Assembly (NCBI RefSeq): GCF_011075055.1
Contig: NC_058156.1
Coordinates: forward strand, 4,774,001-4,838,000
Source: Mangifera indica
Lineage: Eukaryota; Streptophyta; Magnoliopsida; Sapindales; Anacardiaceae
DNA length: 64,000 bases
Direction of reading: 5' to 3'
Shown piece after piece: positions 45,850 to 56,008 of the stretch; the stretch's first letter is position 1, and each line of letters begins with the position of its first letter. The notes under the pieces were generated by a model. It was not told where the DNA came from and did no database searches. It worked only from the letters and a program-made list of their open reading frames with translations. The position numbers were made by a program, and so were the translations under genes.

Positions 45850-47375
45850 CATTACCTACATGTCTTAATACTATCCTTCAGTTCACACTTATTAAAAAAT
45901 TTGAGCCTCTATCCATTGTAAAGGCCATGTTAGATATCGATTGGAAAAATGTCATTCAGACTAAATATGAAGCTCTAACTGCTAATAATATTTGGTCCTT
46001 AGTCCCATCACAAGTTGGTATACATGTGGTAAGATGCAAATAGGTCTTTAGAGTTTAGTGCAATGTTGATGGGATTGCCCAATGTTATAAAGCTAGGTTG
46101 TTGCAAAAGGGTTCCAACAAACACTTGGGATTGATTACTTTGAAACATTCAACCTTATAGTGAAGTCTATCGCTATTAGAATTATACTGAGTGTTGTTGT
46201 AGGATACAATTGGGATATTAAGCAAATAAATATTAACAATGCTTTCTTAAATGGGGAACTTACTAAAATTGTGTGCATGAGCCAACCTAAAGGCTTCAAT
46301 GTCAATCCTAACAAAGAAAAATATGTTTGTCAGCTTCACAAAGCCTTGTATGACCTCAAACAAGCTCCTAGAGACTGGTTTAAGAAGTAGAAATTAGCAT
46401 TAATAGACTAAGGCTTTACTCCCTCAGTAGCTGATACTAATCTCTTTGTCTACATAAGTGCTCAAATTGTTATATATGTACTGGTATATGTTGATGACAT
46501 CTTGTTAACTGGGAACAACAATTCTCTAATTGAAGACATTATTAACAAAATGAATAATTAGTTTGCTCTTGAAAACTTAAGACCCTTCTAGAAATCAAAT
46601 TGTTCTTCATGTATGCTAGTCAAAGTATATAAAGGACATTCTGGTCAAAGCCAACATGCAAGACTCAAAGCCTTGTAACAAAACTTTTTCCACTAAAACG
46701 AAACTTTATCCAAATGACAGTGATCAATTTGAACATCCCTCCTTATTTAGAAGTCTTATGGGTGTTCTACAATACCTCACTCGAACTAGACCTAACATAT
46801 CATTCTCAATAAACAAATTGAGTCAGTTTCTATAGACTCCCACTCAATCTCATTAGAAAGCATGCAAAAGATTACTGAGATACATTAACAGCACTATATC
46901 TCTTATTCAAACCTAACTCTGCCCTTCAACTTGAATGTTTTTCTGATTCTGATAGGGTAAGTAATGTCTATGATAGAAGATCTATAATAGGTAATTGTTA
47001 TTTCTTAGCACCAATCTCATTCAGTGGTGTTCCAAAAAGCAAAAGGTGGTATCTTTATCATCAATTGAAGTATAATATAAGGCCCTTATGCACACTGCCA
47101 CTAAGGTTACTTGAATTAGACGTTGTTCACTGAACTTGGTATTAGTTTCTCTTCACTACTTATCATTTGGTGTGACAATCAAAGTGTCAACTCTTTGGCC
47201 TTAAACCCAGTTTTCCATGCTTGAACCAAACACATTGAAATAGATGCTCATTACATAAGAGATCAAGTTAGTGTTGAAAATGTAACTACCCAATATGTTA
47301 CACTAAACTTCAAAAAGGTAACATCCTAACTAAACCCCTACCAGCTAACAAATTCAACTTACTGGGGTGATGAAA
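45850..47375 (+). pseudogene. Copia RT-RNase H relic
   Basis: Recognisable motifs in changing frames: WDIKQININNAFLNGEL (46212-46262 region, RT core), VCQLHKALYDLKQAPRDWF (46325-46383), YVDDILLTGN with the catalytic YVDD at 46487-46498, an SIEVEYKAL segment near 47060 (RNase H) and NKFNLLG-like residues near 47345-47370 at the end. The longest open piece is 46160-46390. Several stops and frameshifts. Confidence 0.82.
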
Positions 47376-48976
47376 ATCTTAAAAGCACAACTTGACTTAT
47401 TTGTGCAATATGTCAGGTATCTTTTGTTTATCACTACCTTCAATCTAATTTTGTCATTCTTGCTACAAATTCTATTACTTATGGCTTGTACTTGTAAGTG
47501 ATTCTCTAATTGTTAGCTTCTTCATGTAGGTATGCTACTTCTATTCTCTTCCTCTATTGATTTTTTATATTGATGCAATTGATGTTAGGTTTGTACCTTC
47601 TATTTCCTTTTTTTTTTTTTATGGTCTTCCTAAAATGGCTTTGGTTGATTTTACTAGTTCATGAATAATAACCTCGACTTTTTTTAATAACCTTTGTTCA
47701 CATTACATGGAAACCAGAGATACAATGCTATTGGCAAGAAGGAAGGATTCAACCTTCACTCTTTCTAGTATCACAATGTCACATACCAACAATGTGCAAC
47801 AATAAACAACTATACTTGTTTATATTCTCTTGTGTTTCTCATGATAACCTATTGATCCATTCTGCATGATCCTTTTTGCTCTCTACATAGCAAGCTAGAG
47901 GACACTTTTCCTATCTCACTAACTCTATTGCTTTACTTTGATTCATATTGATCAGTGTCACTTTACTTCTCTCAATTGTTTTTAATATCTTTTTTTTTTT
48001 TTTACTAATAACCTCTGCCTCATATCATTGATTTGCTTCACACTCTACCAACAAATGTTCACAGCATGGTGAAATATTTCTTCTGAAGCATTGAAGTTAC
48101 ATTATTAACTCATATTGAATCTGCTTATTTGTGAAAAGTATGCATTTATCTCATTTGTCTACTCTATCCCTCATTTCTACTTCAAGATTTTATCCTCTAC
48201 TACTTTGATTAACAATTTGGTTCTTATTTGTGCAAACGATTTTTTTCTTTTGTTTGATGATTTTTTATAAGAACTAAGAGAATATCTATTTCTTGTGTAT
48301 TAAAGTTGCATTCTACCTATTAACATTATCTTCTCTTTACTAGAAACTTATTTCTTTTGTTGACTTGATTAACACTGTGATAAATATCATTCATTTGGTG
48401 CGGTTCATTCTGCAGCTTTTTTCATTGATCTTTTAATTGCAACCCATCTAATAATGAATGATCTTTGTATTGTAACCCATCTAGTGATAAATCCTAAGGA
48501 GTTTATTAACACTATGATAAATACCGTTCATGTGGTGCAGTTTATTCTACGACTTTTCTCAGTGATCTCCAAATTGTAACCCATATGATGATGAATGATC
48601 TCTTCAAAAGAATTATATCTCTAATTTCACAATACTTGGGACTTTGGCACTTTGTTCTTCATTTTTCACTTTACCTAAAGTTTTCTCCCAACTTTTGTTA
48701 TTCAATCAATTTTCACAGGTTAATCTATCTCCATATTATAGGTTATCCTAAGGTTTGTTCTTTTTTTATCTCTCAAAAAAAATAAAAATAAAAAATAAAA
48801 AGGGAAGATGTGTAAAAACAAAAAGGAAAGTATAAGAATATAAAAAAAAAAACAATGTAAAAAACAAAAACAACAGTACAACAATCGAGAAAAAACAGCT
48901 AACAAAAAAAAAACAATAGTCTAAAAAAAGTAACAAGCGAAGAAAGAATGGCAACATAGTTAAGTTTATGAGAGGA
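47376..48976 (+). other. Copia 3' non-coding region with purine stretch
   Basis: 1.6 kb, T-rich, no gene seen. Unusually long for a copia 3' untranslated region, so a further decayed insertion may hide here. A near-repeat of about 60 bases occurs at about 48363-48480 and 48480-48600 (AACACTGTGATAAATATCATTCAT type, then TGTAACCCAT). An A-rich run lies at 48775-48860. A short purine stretch AGAGGA lies directly before the 3' LTR. Confidence 0.5.
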
Positions 48977-49297
48977 TATTGATATGAGATTGGAAGAAGT
49001 CAAAGTAGATATACTTAAATGAAGTTTGCATTTGTATTTGGGTTACTTTTACAAATGTGTATTTGAAAGGGCCTTCTTGCAATTTTGTTTTTAGTATAAA
49101 AGGATACAAATATCTTGTTATCTATATTTTTTTTAACCCATTTTTTTAATAAAACTCTCGTTTCTCTCTCTCATTTTCTTTCAATTCTTCTCATTTTCTC
49201 TCTTCTGTGCCTCTTCTCCTTCATGTAGATCTAAAGTTTCCTTGTGCTCTTTCGTTCCATTTAGATACTTTTGTTGAATCTATTATAAGTGAGCTCA
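48977..49297 (+). repeat. Copia 3' LTR
   Basis: 321 bases matching the reassembled 5' LTR; the first bases are TATTGATATGAG, two G-to-A changes from the left copy's TGTTGGTATGAG. TATA box TATAAAAG at 49095-49102. It ends CTCA before TACTC. Confidence 0.9.
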
Positions 49298-49302
49298 TAC
49301 TC

Positions 49303-50081
49303 AAATTTGATAAACATTAAAATTTAATTATCTATACAAAGAAATACAAGATATTAATTTTTTTTAACCACATTTTTTCCCCTTTATATATATCTAACCA
49401 CCTTTTTTTTATATTATACATATGTAGCCATATTTTAGTTTGACTTTCCTTTTAAAAAGAGAAGAGCTCAACTAGCCAACCATTAGTGGAAAATATCAAC
49501 TGTAGATATATTTTCTTCCACAAAAAAATACTGATGAAAAGTCTTATATGAATCAAAGAAAAAGATAAATTAGAGAGATACAACCTTGGTCAACCATCCA
49601 ACCCCTCCTTATTAGCTTTTGAAACTTGTTAGGTTGTGTACCTATCAATTTAAAAGATAAAGATGTTGACTCTCTTTTTGGAGATTTTAAAACTATTCCT
49701 AAACCATCTTCTTCCTTGGTTGTGGATGATTCAACAAAGTATAAGACCTATTGCCCATCTTCTGTTGTTGTAATATGTTCTATCTCACAAGGAATTTCTT
49801 CAGAAAAGCTTGATAAGGTCTTTTGATGGACTAATAGATCTGTAAAAACTTGCCCGCAACAAAAAATGAAAATTTCAAAAGGTATTGGTTGGGTGAGTAA
49901 AAAGGTTTGGCTGGGTGAGTTAAAAGGCTTGGCTAAGTGAATTTGAATTTCAAAGAGTATTTTAGATTTTTTATGTTTTGTACTATATATGTATACAAGG
50001 GGAAAAAATTGGCTAGAATAATTAATATCCCGAAAAATACAACAAAATTGAGAAAATATATGGTAGTAGCTAGAGAAACAT
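49303..50081. other. Host sequence right of the copia element, no recognised gene
   Basis: AT-rich. One open frame at 49626-49826 (+) of 66 codons has no features I recognise and may be chance or a lone exon relic. The rest shows nothing identifiable. Confidence 0.35.
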
Positions 50082-52560
50082 TTAGTTACAGAGTAGAAGA
50101 CCCCCTGAATTAATTCTTCGTTGCTGCTTTAACATTTCGAAGAGAAGATCTTCATCTTTTTTAAATTTAAGATACTCCTTCACATCAATACACAACCTTG
50201 CTTTTTGGCTTTGATTCCCTTTTTCTTCTCCAAACTTCATTGAATAATGGCCATCTATAATTCCAGGGCTCCAAGTCCCATGGCTAGTGGTGGAATGATA
50301 ACTTATGTCTTGTGCAATGGTCAATTACTGTTACATTCATTGAAAACATTAATAAGAGAAATAAAAAGAAAATCTAGAGTTACTAAATATTAGTACCATT
50401 TGAAATACGTTACAGTCAACTGGTCAATAATTACCTGAGGTGAATCCCAAAATTTAGTTTTTGGAGTTGATTGAGTATGTGTCTTGGTCTTGCAAGACTG
50501 AGAAGAAGCATCATTAGTACTTTCCCATTGCAACCAAGGCAGTAAAACCCCATCCATTTGAACAAGACAAGGTTTGATATTACAAGACTCTGAAAAGTGT
50601 GTTTGTTACATCTCCAAGAGTTGAACTGGTATCACTCCTTTCTCTATCTATTGATGAAATATCTGTATCTTCAATGTTGAAATGAAGTCCTCAATATATT
50701 TCTCTGCCTCTTCAGTCAATCGCTTAGACATCCTATTTCTGTCATTACTCCTCTAGAAAATTACAAGGTAGAAGGAAAAAGTCATTTACCTATCCAGAAA
50801 ATCTGGCAGAGAGCTAAAAGGGTACCTTTCTAGCCCGTATTGGCCTTTCAACAACAAAATTCTTTTTTTCAAAAAGCAATTCTTGGACAATGTTAGAAAG
50901 CTTCATACTACGTTACTCCTCGAGTAATATTTCAGCTAATAAATCTTGTTTACGCTTCTCTGACTACAGTTCAAGAAATAAATCAGTCACCAATCAGAGG
51001 TGTTTCACGAAAAGGCAGACTATCAAATAAAAATGTTTATTCTAGAGAACTTCCCAGAAAAGAAGAACTAAATCAACATGTTGCTTGGCAAACTCACATG
51101 ATTGAACACAAATTAAATTTATAACAAAGACAACCAAAATATCGAAGATGAATCATAACATGCATGAATGCTTGCTGAAAAGCCAATTTCAAATGTCCTC
51201 TTCAAATTATGATTAAAAAATGGCAGCTGCTAGTTTTAGTTTACTGATTCTGAAAGAAACATTCCATCATAGCATCAATACAAGAGTAGAAAAACTGGTA
51301 GCCAAAGAGCATCCTTCAAACAACAGGTGATCAAGAACGAGAACCTCAAATTTGAGTTTATATTCAATGTAATTAGCCAAAACAGCATTAAAAGTTATTA
51401 TCTTAAACCAACAAACAAGAGATGATTATCATTCACTAACATGTCAAAAAGATTGATGCTATAACTACAAGATTAATCCCGACAGACTGAGTAACAAACC
51501 CAATTTGACCTTTAATACCTGTTCTAATTTTGTTGCATAAGTCTTTCTGACTGCAGAAACAGACTGAAGAGCATCATAATTTTTGGACTGCAAAATATTT
51601 CCAATTGGTAAAGGGGAGGTTTTTGTTCTAACCGCTGCCTGCATAGGAAGCAAAGAGTCCTCATAATTTTAGCAGACAAGACAGAGAATGCAACATACTG
51701 ATGATAGAAAGCAGATTCAGATGGCAGACTTGTTCGATTTCTGTCTTAATCTCTTCCATAACATGTCTAAGTTCTTTCCTCATTGCATCATACAACCCAC
51801 CATTTGAATCATCCCCAGGTGGATGCTCTAGCTGAAGCAGATACCATAAACACAAGTGACAAAGCACATAGATTACTGAGGTCATTCTCATTGCATAACA
51901 TTCATTTTCTGCAATATAAATCTAAACTTATTCCGCGCATAAACTGCTTGTATAATCTTCTCAATTCCATTTTTGTTGTCTCTCCCTTCATCATCAGTTA
52001 GTGCTGAAGATTGGCTCTAGAAAGTCCATTGAAATTTTAGTTTGATTCAGTTATGAAATTTTATTTTATAGAAAAAGCTTTCGCCAACACAAAAGAGGAT
52101 CTTCTTGAAAAGCTCAAGCTATAGCAAATTCAATCAAAGCATTAGAGTGATAGTTTTCTGATCCCTTTGCTCACTGTTAGAAGTCTTCCCTTTTTTACTC
52201 TCTCTTTTCCTACGGGAAATGTATATATGAGTTCTAACAAAAGCTTAAGCTATAGCAAATTCAATCAAAGGATTGGACTGGGCCGATCTCTTATTCATTT
52301 TTATAGAAAACGCAAATTAAATGTTTCCTCAGATGTTCAGTGATAAATAGAAGTCACAATAAAATCTTACAGAAAGGATAAGTGAAACTTACAGAATAGC
52401 CAACATGGTGCTTTAAATCTCTTTGGCTAAGAGATCTTCTAAGCATGTGTCTATGATTTGAAGTAGTGGAGCTATGCAATGACGGCATTTGACCGTTTAC
52501 ACTGATGTTACTTTTCAAACTAACACAGTTGCTTGAACTCTGTGAATGGTCTAGATCACT
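50082..52560 (-). pseudogene. Intron-containing relic of a plant gene of unknown function
   Basis: Minus-strand exon-like blocks with splice-type borders: 52560-52393 (LRRSLSQRDLKHHVGYS, donor GTAAGT), 52016-51927 (SALTDDEGRD, IEKIIQAVYARNK, donor degraded), 51831-51730 (LEHPPGDD, MRKELRHVMEEIKTEIEQ, coiled-coil-like), 51638-51519 (40 codons ending TKLEQ), 50963-50826 (SEKRKQDLLAEILLEE then an in-frame TAA, ending VERPIRARK), 50752-50435 (RSNDRNRMSKRLTEEAEKYI, EDTDISS, LPWLQWES; two frameshifts) and about 50327-50082 (last exon, QRRINSGGLLLCN then stop). The blocks resemble a plant-specific coiled-coil protein family known to me only as uncharacterised. Introns show it is not a processed copy. 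The stop, frameshifts and lost donor show it is dead. Confidence 0.72.
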
Positions 52561-52858
52561 CTGCCATAATACAACAAGAAGAAAAAATGCATAGAAATTA
52601 AATCTCCGGTTCACTACAACCTAAAAAGCACGGAAACATACAACAGTGTGCGTTTCCATGAATCTGAAATGTTTCAGTTTTTGAAACGGCCCAAAACTGG
52701 TACGAAACGTTTCGGGGGCATTTCGATAATTTTAGATAAAAGGGAAACGTGTTTCTTTAACTTAAAGAGTTTCCTATGCATACTAGGATTCTGAAAGTGT
52801 ATCATAAATGGATTTTGAAAATAAATAACAAAAATAGTTTCCTGTGCGTAATAGTTTT

Positions 52859-53062
52859 CTGGGCGTCTTCTCTTCTTTGCCGTCAATCTGTTGGGCCTCT
52901 TCTTCTTCTGCTTGTTGGGTGTCTTCTTCTCTTCTTTGCTGTCCTGGGCGTCTTCTTCTTCTATTGGGCGTCTTCTTCTCTTCTTTGCTGTCAATCTCCT
53001 TTGCCATCAATCTACTGGGCGTCTTCTTCTCTTCTTTGCTGTCTAGGCGTCTTCTTCTTCTC
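52859..53062. repeat. Pyrimidine-rich minisatellite (GGGCGTCTTCTTCTCTTCTTTGC type)
   Basis: About seven irregular units of GGCGTCTTCTTCT and CTTCTTTGCTGTC, interleaved with TCAATCT spacers. It explains several open frames on both strands (Lys/Glu-rich one way, Leu/Ser-rich the other), which are therefore not genes. It lies in the leader of the hAT element. Confidence 0.8.
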
Positions 53063-53439
53063 TAAACAGTGGCTGGAAAAAAAAAAAACTCTGTGAAAAA
53101 AGTGTGAGTTTTCTTGCCCTTCTATGATATAAATTAGTTAGTTTATATAGATTTGAATTTAATGCATCTCTGGGCCAAGGTTATAATTCTGCATGCCTCT
53201 TCCAGATTTGTTAGCTTTCCAAGATTTGTTAGTTTTCCAGGACTTTTATTTTATTATAAAACATATATTAAATTATTATATATACTCTACATTAGCCTAC
53301 CTTTTGCTCAAAGTAGAATTAGACTCCATTAGCCTTTGCCGTCAATGCATGTTTTCTTCCAGATGTGTCAACCTTGGAATTCTAATTTATTATAAAATAT
53401 ATTTTAAAACATTAAATTATTGTATATGCTCTATCCCCC

Positions 53440-53440
<1 letters not shown>

Positions 53441-53480
<40 letters not shown>
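53441..53480. repeat. (AT)n microsatellite
   Basis: About 40 bases of TA dinucleotides in the non-coding leader of the hAT element. Confidence 0.9.
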
Positions 53481-53487
<7 letters not shown>

Positions 53488-53831
53488 CAATGCAATTTGT
53501 TAATTTTTGCAATATATATATATCATGAATATAATTTGTAATTATAATCCATAATTTATTTTATTAATAATTATTGAATATTTGATTTTATATAATTTAA
53601 TCGAATAATTTTATAGTTTGTAATTTAGTTATTCTTGTTTGATTTGAATATTATTTATAGATAAAAGTTTTCCTATAATTAAATTGATTTATTTATGTTT
53701 CCAATTTGTGCTTTTATTTCAGTTGTGTAGTAAGCTATCAAGAAGAATAGTCGGTGATTTATGTGATTTCGTTGATTTTTTTTATAAATTCTAGCAAATT
53801 GTTGGTGATACTGAATTTGAGTTAATCATTA

Positions 53832-54365
53832 ATGGATTCTGCTACTGGTAAGGAAAATTCAAATTCTAAAAGTAGTAGTAGTAGTGTGGGTTCTGCAAAA
53901 AAGAATAATGATGAAGACCAAAATCCATTGTGGAAATATGTCACAAAAATTGAGAAACTTGGAGAATCAAAGGGTACATGCAAATGGGTTTGTAATTTTT
54001 GTCATAAAGAAAAGCAAGAGACTTATACTAGAGTTAAAGCTCACCTATTAAAAATTAAGGGGAAAGGAATCGGTGCTTGTTCTAAAGTGAAATTTGAAGA
54101 TTTAGTAGAAATGAGAAAATTAGATGATGAAGCTACCAATAAGGTTTATAATTCTCAACCTAAGGAAGTGTCATTGCCTAGCAGTACTACTAATGTAAAT
54201 CAATCATTATCTTTATCCTTACCGTCACCGAGTGGGTCAAATCTTTTTTTAAAGAAGAGAAAAGTTGATGATTCTCTTATTGCTAAATCTTTTGACATAC
54301 AAACTAGAGCTCAATTAGATGAGAAAATTGCTAGAATGTTTTACACTGGTTGTAACCTCTCCTAA
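53832..54365 (+). pseudogene. hAT transposase N-terminus (BED zinc finger), truncated by G3
   Basis: Open from ATG 53832. Ser-rich N-terminus, then a BED-type finger at about residues 31-85: PLWKYVTKIEK, C54-x2-C57, RVKAHLL with H71, and C83, typical of plant hAT transposases. A basic patch (KKRKV, about residue 141) could act as a nuclear signal. Native sequence ends with residue 173 (Gly, 54348-54350); the LTR of G3 then supplies four residues (CNLS) and a stop. The dimerisation and catalytic domains would lie beyond the right end of G3, outside the window. No stop or frameshift in the remaining 173 codons. Confidence 0.82.
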
Positions 54366-54678
54366 CCATTGGGTGTGTTACAGAAAAACGGCAAGAGTTC
54401 CCCTATTTTAGAGGGCCCAGGGAATATTTTCTCTTTTTAATTATGCCCTGTAACACTCTCAATTAACAATTCACACAAACCAATCCTACCAACCGACTGG
54501 ATTTTCATTAACTTAATCACCATTACTACAATAAGTACATAATAATAATCATTATAAAAATTATCACCCACGAAACTTTATAATCAATTTTCATAACTAG
54601 CCATATATATATATATACATATATAGATATAGCTATACAAAATCATATATATAGATATCCACCAATATCTACATCAAG

Positions 54679-54732
<54 letters not shown>

Positions 54733-56008
54733 TATATTTACATATATATCAAAACATATAAATTAACAAAATTATGGTGCCTTTCTCCCTCAGCCTCATG
54801 TCTCATTAGTGCTCCCCGGGAACCTTTGCTGCATTTCTTTACCTGTAAAATATTAAATTAAACGGAGTGAGCGATTATGGCTCAGTAAGAAAATCATACT
54901 CAACACTTAAAGTATTTAATACCAATATTAATCTTTTTCATACTCAGCGTGTCTGGGTTATTCATATATAAAATTATTGACACGAACACGTATTAAACAC
55001 ATATCATAATTCTTTCCTTTCATACATTTATTCATTTCCTTACTATACATATATGATTCACTCGTTATGATTTATGCATGTATGAGTGTCATGCCATTTC
55101 TATTTTATGATCGTACATTTTTCTCAACTCTTTATCAGCCACACAGGCTTCTATGCATAATTCTAATTCAAATGACTTTCATAAAATATTTACTAATTTG
55201 TTTCTCTCTCTTTCTCATTGACTGGTCTAGACTACATATAACAGTACTTGTAGTCATCATACAAAGTATAATTCTCTCTTACATGCATATATTTTTTTTT
55301 TTTGCTGTTCCACACAGTACAGCTAATATTTTTCTTTTGCTGTCCACACAGTACAGCTGATATTTTTCTTTTGCTGTCCACACAGTACAACCGATATTTT
55401 TTTCTTTGCTGTCCACACAGTACAACTGGTTATCCATACAGTACAACCGATTATTTTCTTTGCTGTCCACACAGTACAGCTTGCGTGTAAGGATTTTAAG
55501 TATGTTTTCTGCTTTCCTATATCATATGAGTCATTATAAAACCAAAAATATTTATTTTCCATTTTCTGAAAGCATGCATGACTTAGAAAATATTTTTCCT
55601 CTTTCTTTATTTTTTCTAAATCATGCATATGTTATGAGTCCTCATGTATGCATATATAACCATAATATGAAATATGCGCATTTGTTATTTTCCCTTATTC
55701 TTTTCATTCCTTCTCAAACATCATATTATTTTCTCATGCATTTATATATATCTCATACATTTAATTAATTTCAAAATATACAATATAGGCTTAATATAAG
55801 GGTTATTACACATATTATGCACATAATTAAGCAAAATTAACATATATCACATAAAATGATATTTTTGCCCTTATGGCCAAAATTTACCTTTTTACCCTTA
55901 TGACCAAAAATTACATCATGAATCCTAATGAATTTCTTTATCCTTTTAAGCATAAATCACCTTAATTCTAATACCTTACACACTTATATAAGTAAAGGTT
56001 ATTTAAAA
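54351..56008 (-). repeat. 3' LTR of G3, outer part
   Basis: Starts TGTAACCTCTCC. It contains AT tracts (about 54604-54620 and 54684-54731) and six minisatellite units (55303-55485). It stops at the S1 insertion and continues at 58259. Confidence 0.9.
55303..55485 (-). repeat. LTR-internal minisatellite, 6 units (G3)
   Basis: Units of CTTTGCTGTCCACACAGTACAGCTGATATTTTT type; one shortened unit (TTATCCATACAGTACAACC). Both GCTGT...ACAGC and mixed arms are present. Confidence 0.8.

Larger units (their letters stand above)
18324..49297 (+). mobile_element. Ty1/copia retrotransposon stretched to 31 kb by nested insertions
   Basis: The 5' LTR (18324-18367 plus 28150-28425, split by G2) and 3' LTR (48977-49297) match closely and both total about 320 bases. 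The element is flanked by TACTT (18319-18323) and TACTC (49298-49302), a 4/5 match to a 5-bp target duplication. The primer site follows the 5' LTR, and gag, protease, integrase, RT (YVDD at 46487-46498) and RNase H relics follow in copia order. After removing six insertions (G2, solo LTR 28936-30755, LINE-2, MITE, LINE-3 and the block 44222-45070) about 8.1 kb remains, large for a copia with short LTRs, so another unseen insertion is possible. Confidence 0.88.
52644..54350 (+). mobile_element. hAT transposon, 5' part (cut by G3)
   Basis: A CAGTG start at 52644 is the proposed 5' end, by analogy with hAT ends; an 8-bp duplication cannot be tested because the other end lies beyond the window. 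The left 1.2 kb is non-coding and includes a minisatellite and TA tract; the BED-finger gene starts at 53832. G3 begins at 54351 inside this gene. The 5' end call is tentative; the gene identification is firmer. Confidence 0.6.

Noticed and set aside
49626..49826. A small gene with 66 codons
   Set aside because: No recognised motif, no clear splice or promoter context, and its length is expected by chance in this sequence; mentioned only in the gap entry.
52674..53096. Lys/Arg-rich open frames on the minus strand and Leu/Ser-rich ones on the plus strand
   Set aside because: Both are products of the pyrimidine-rich minisatellite at 52859-53062.
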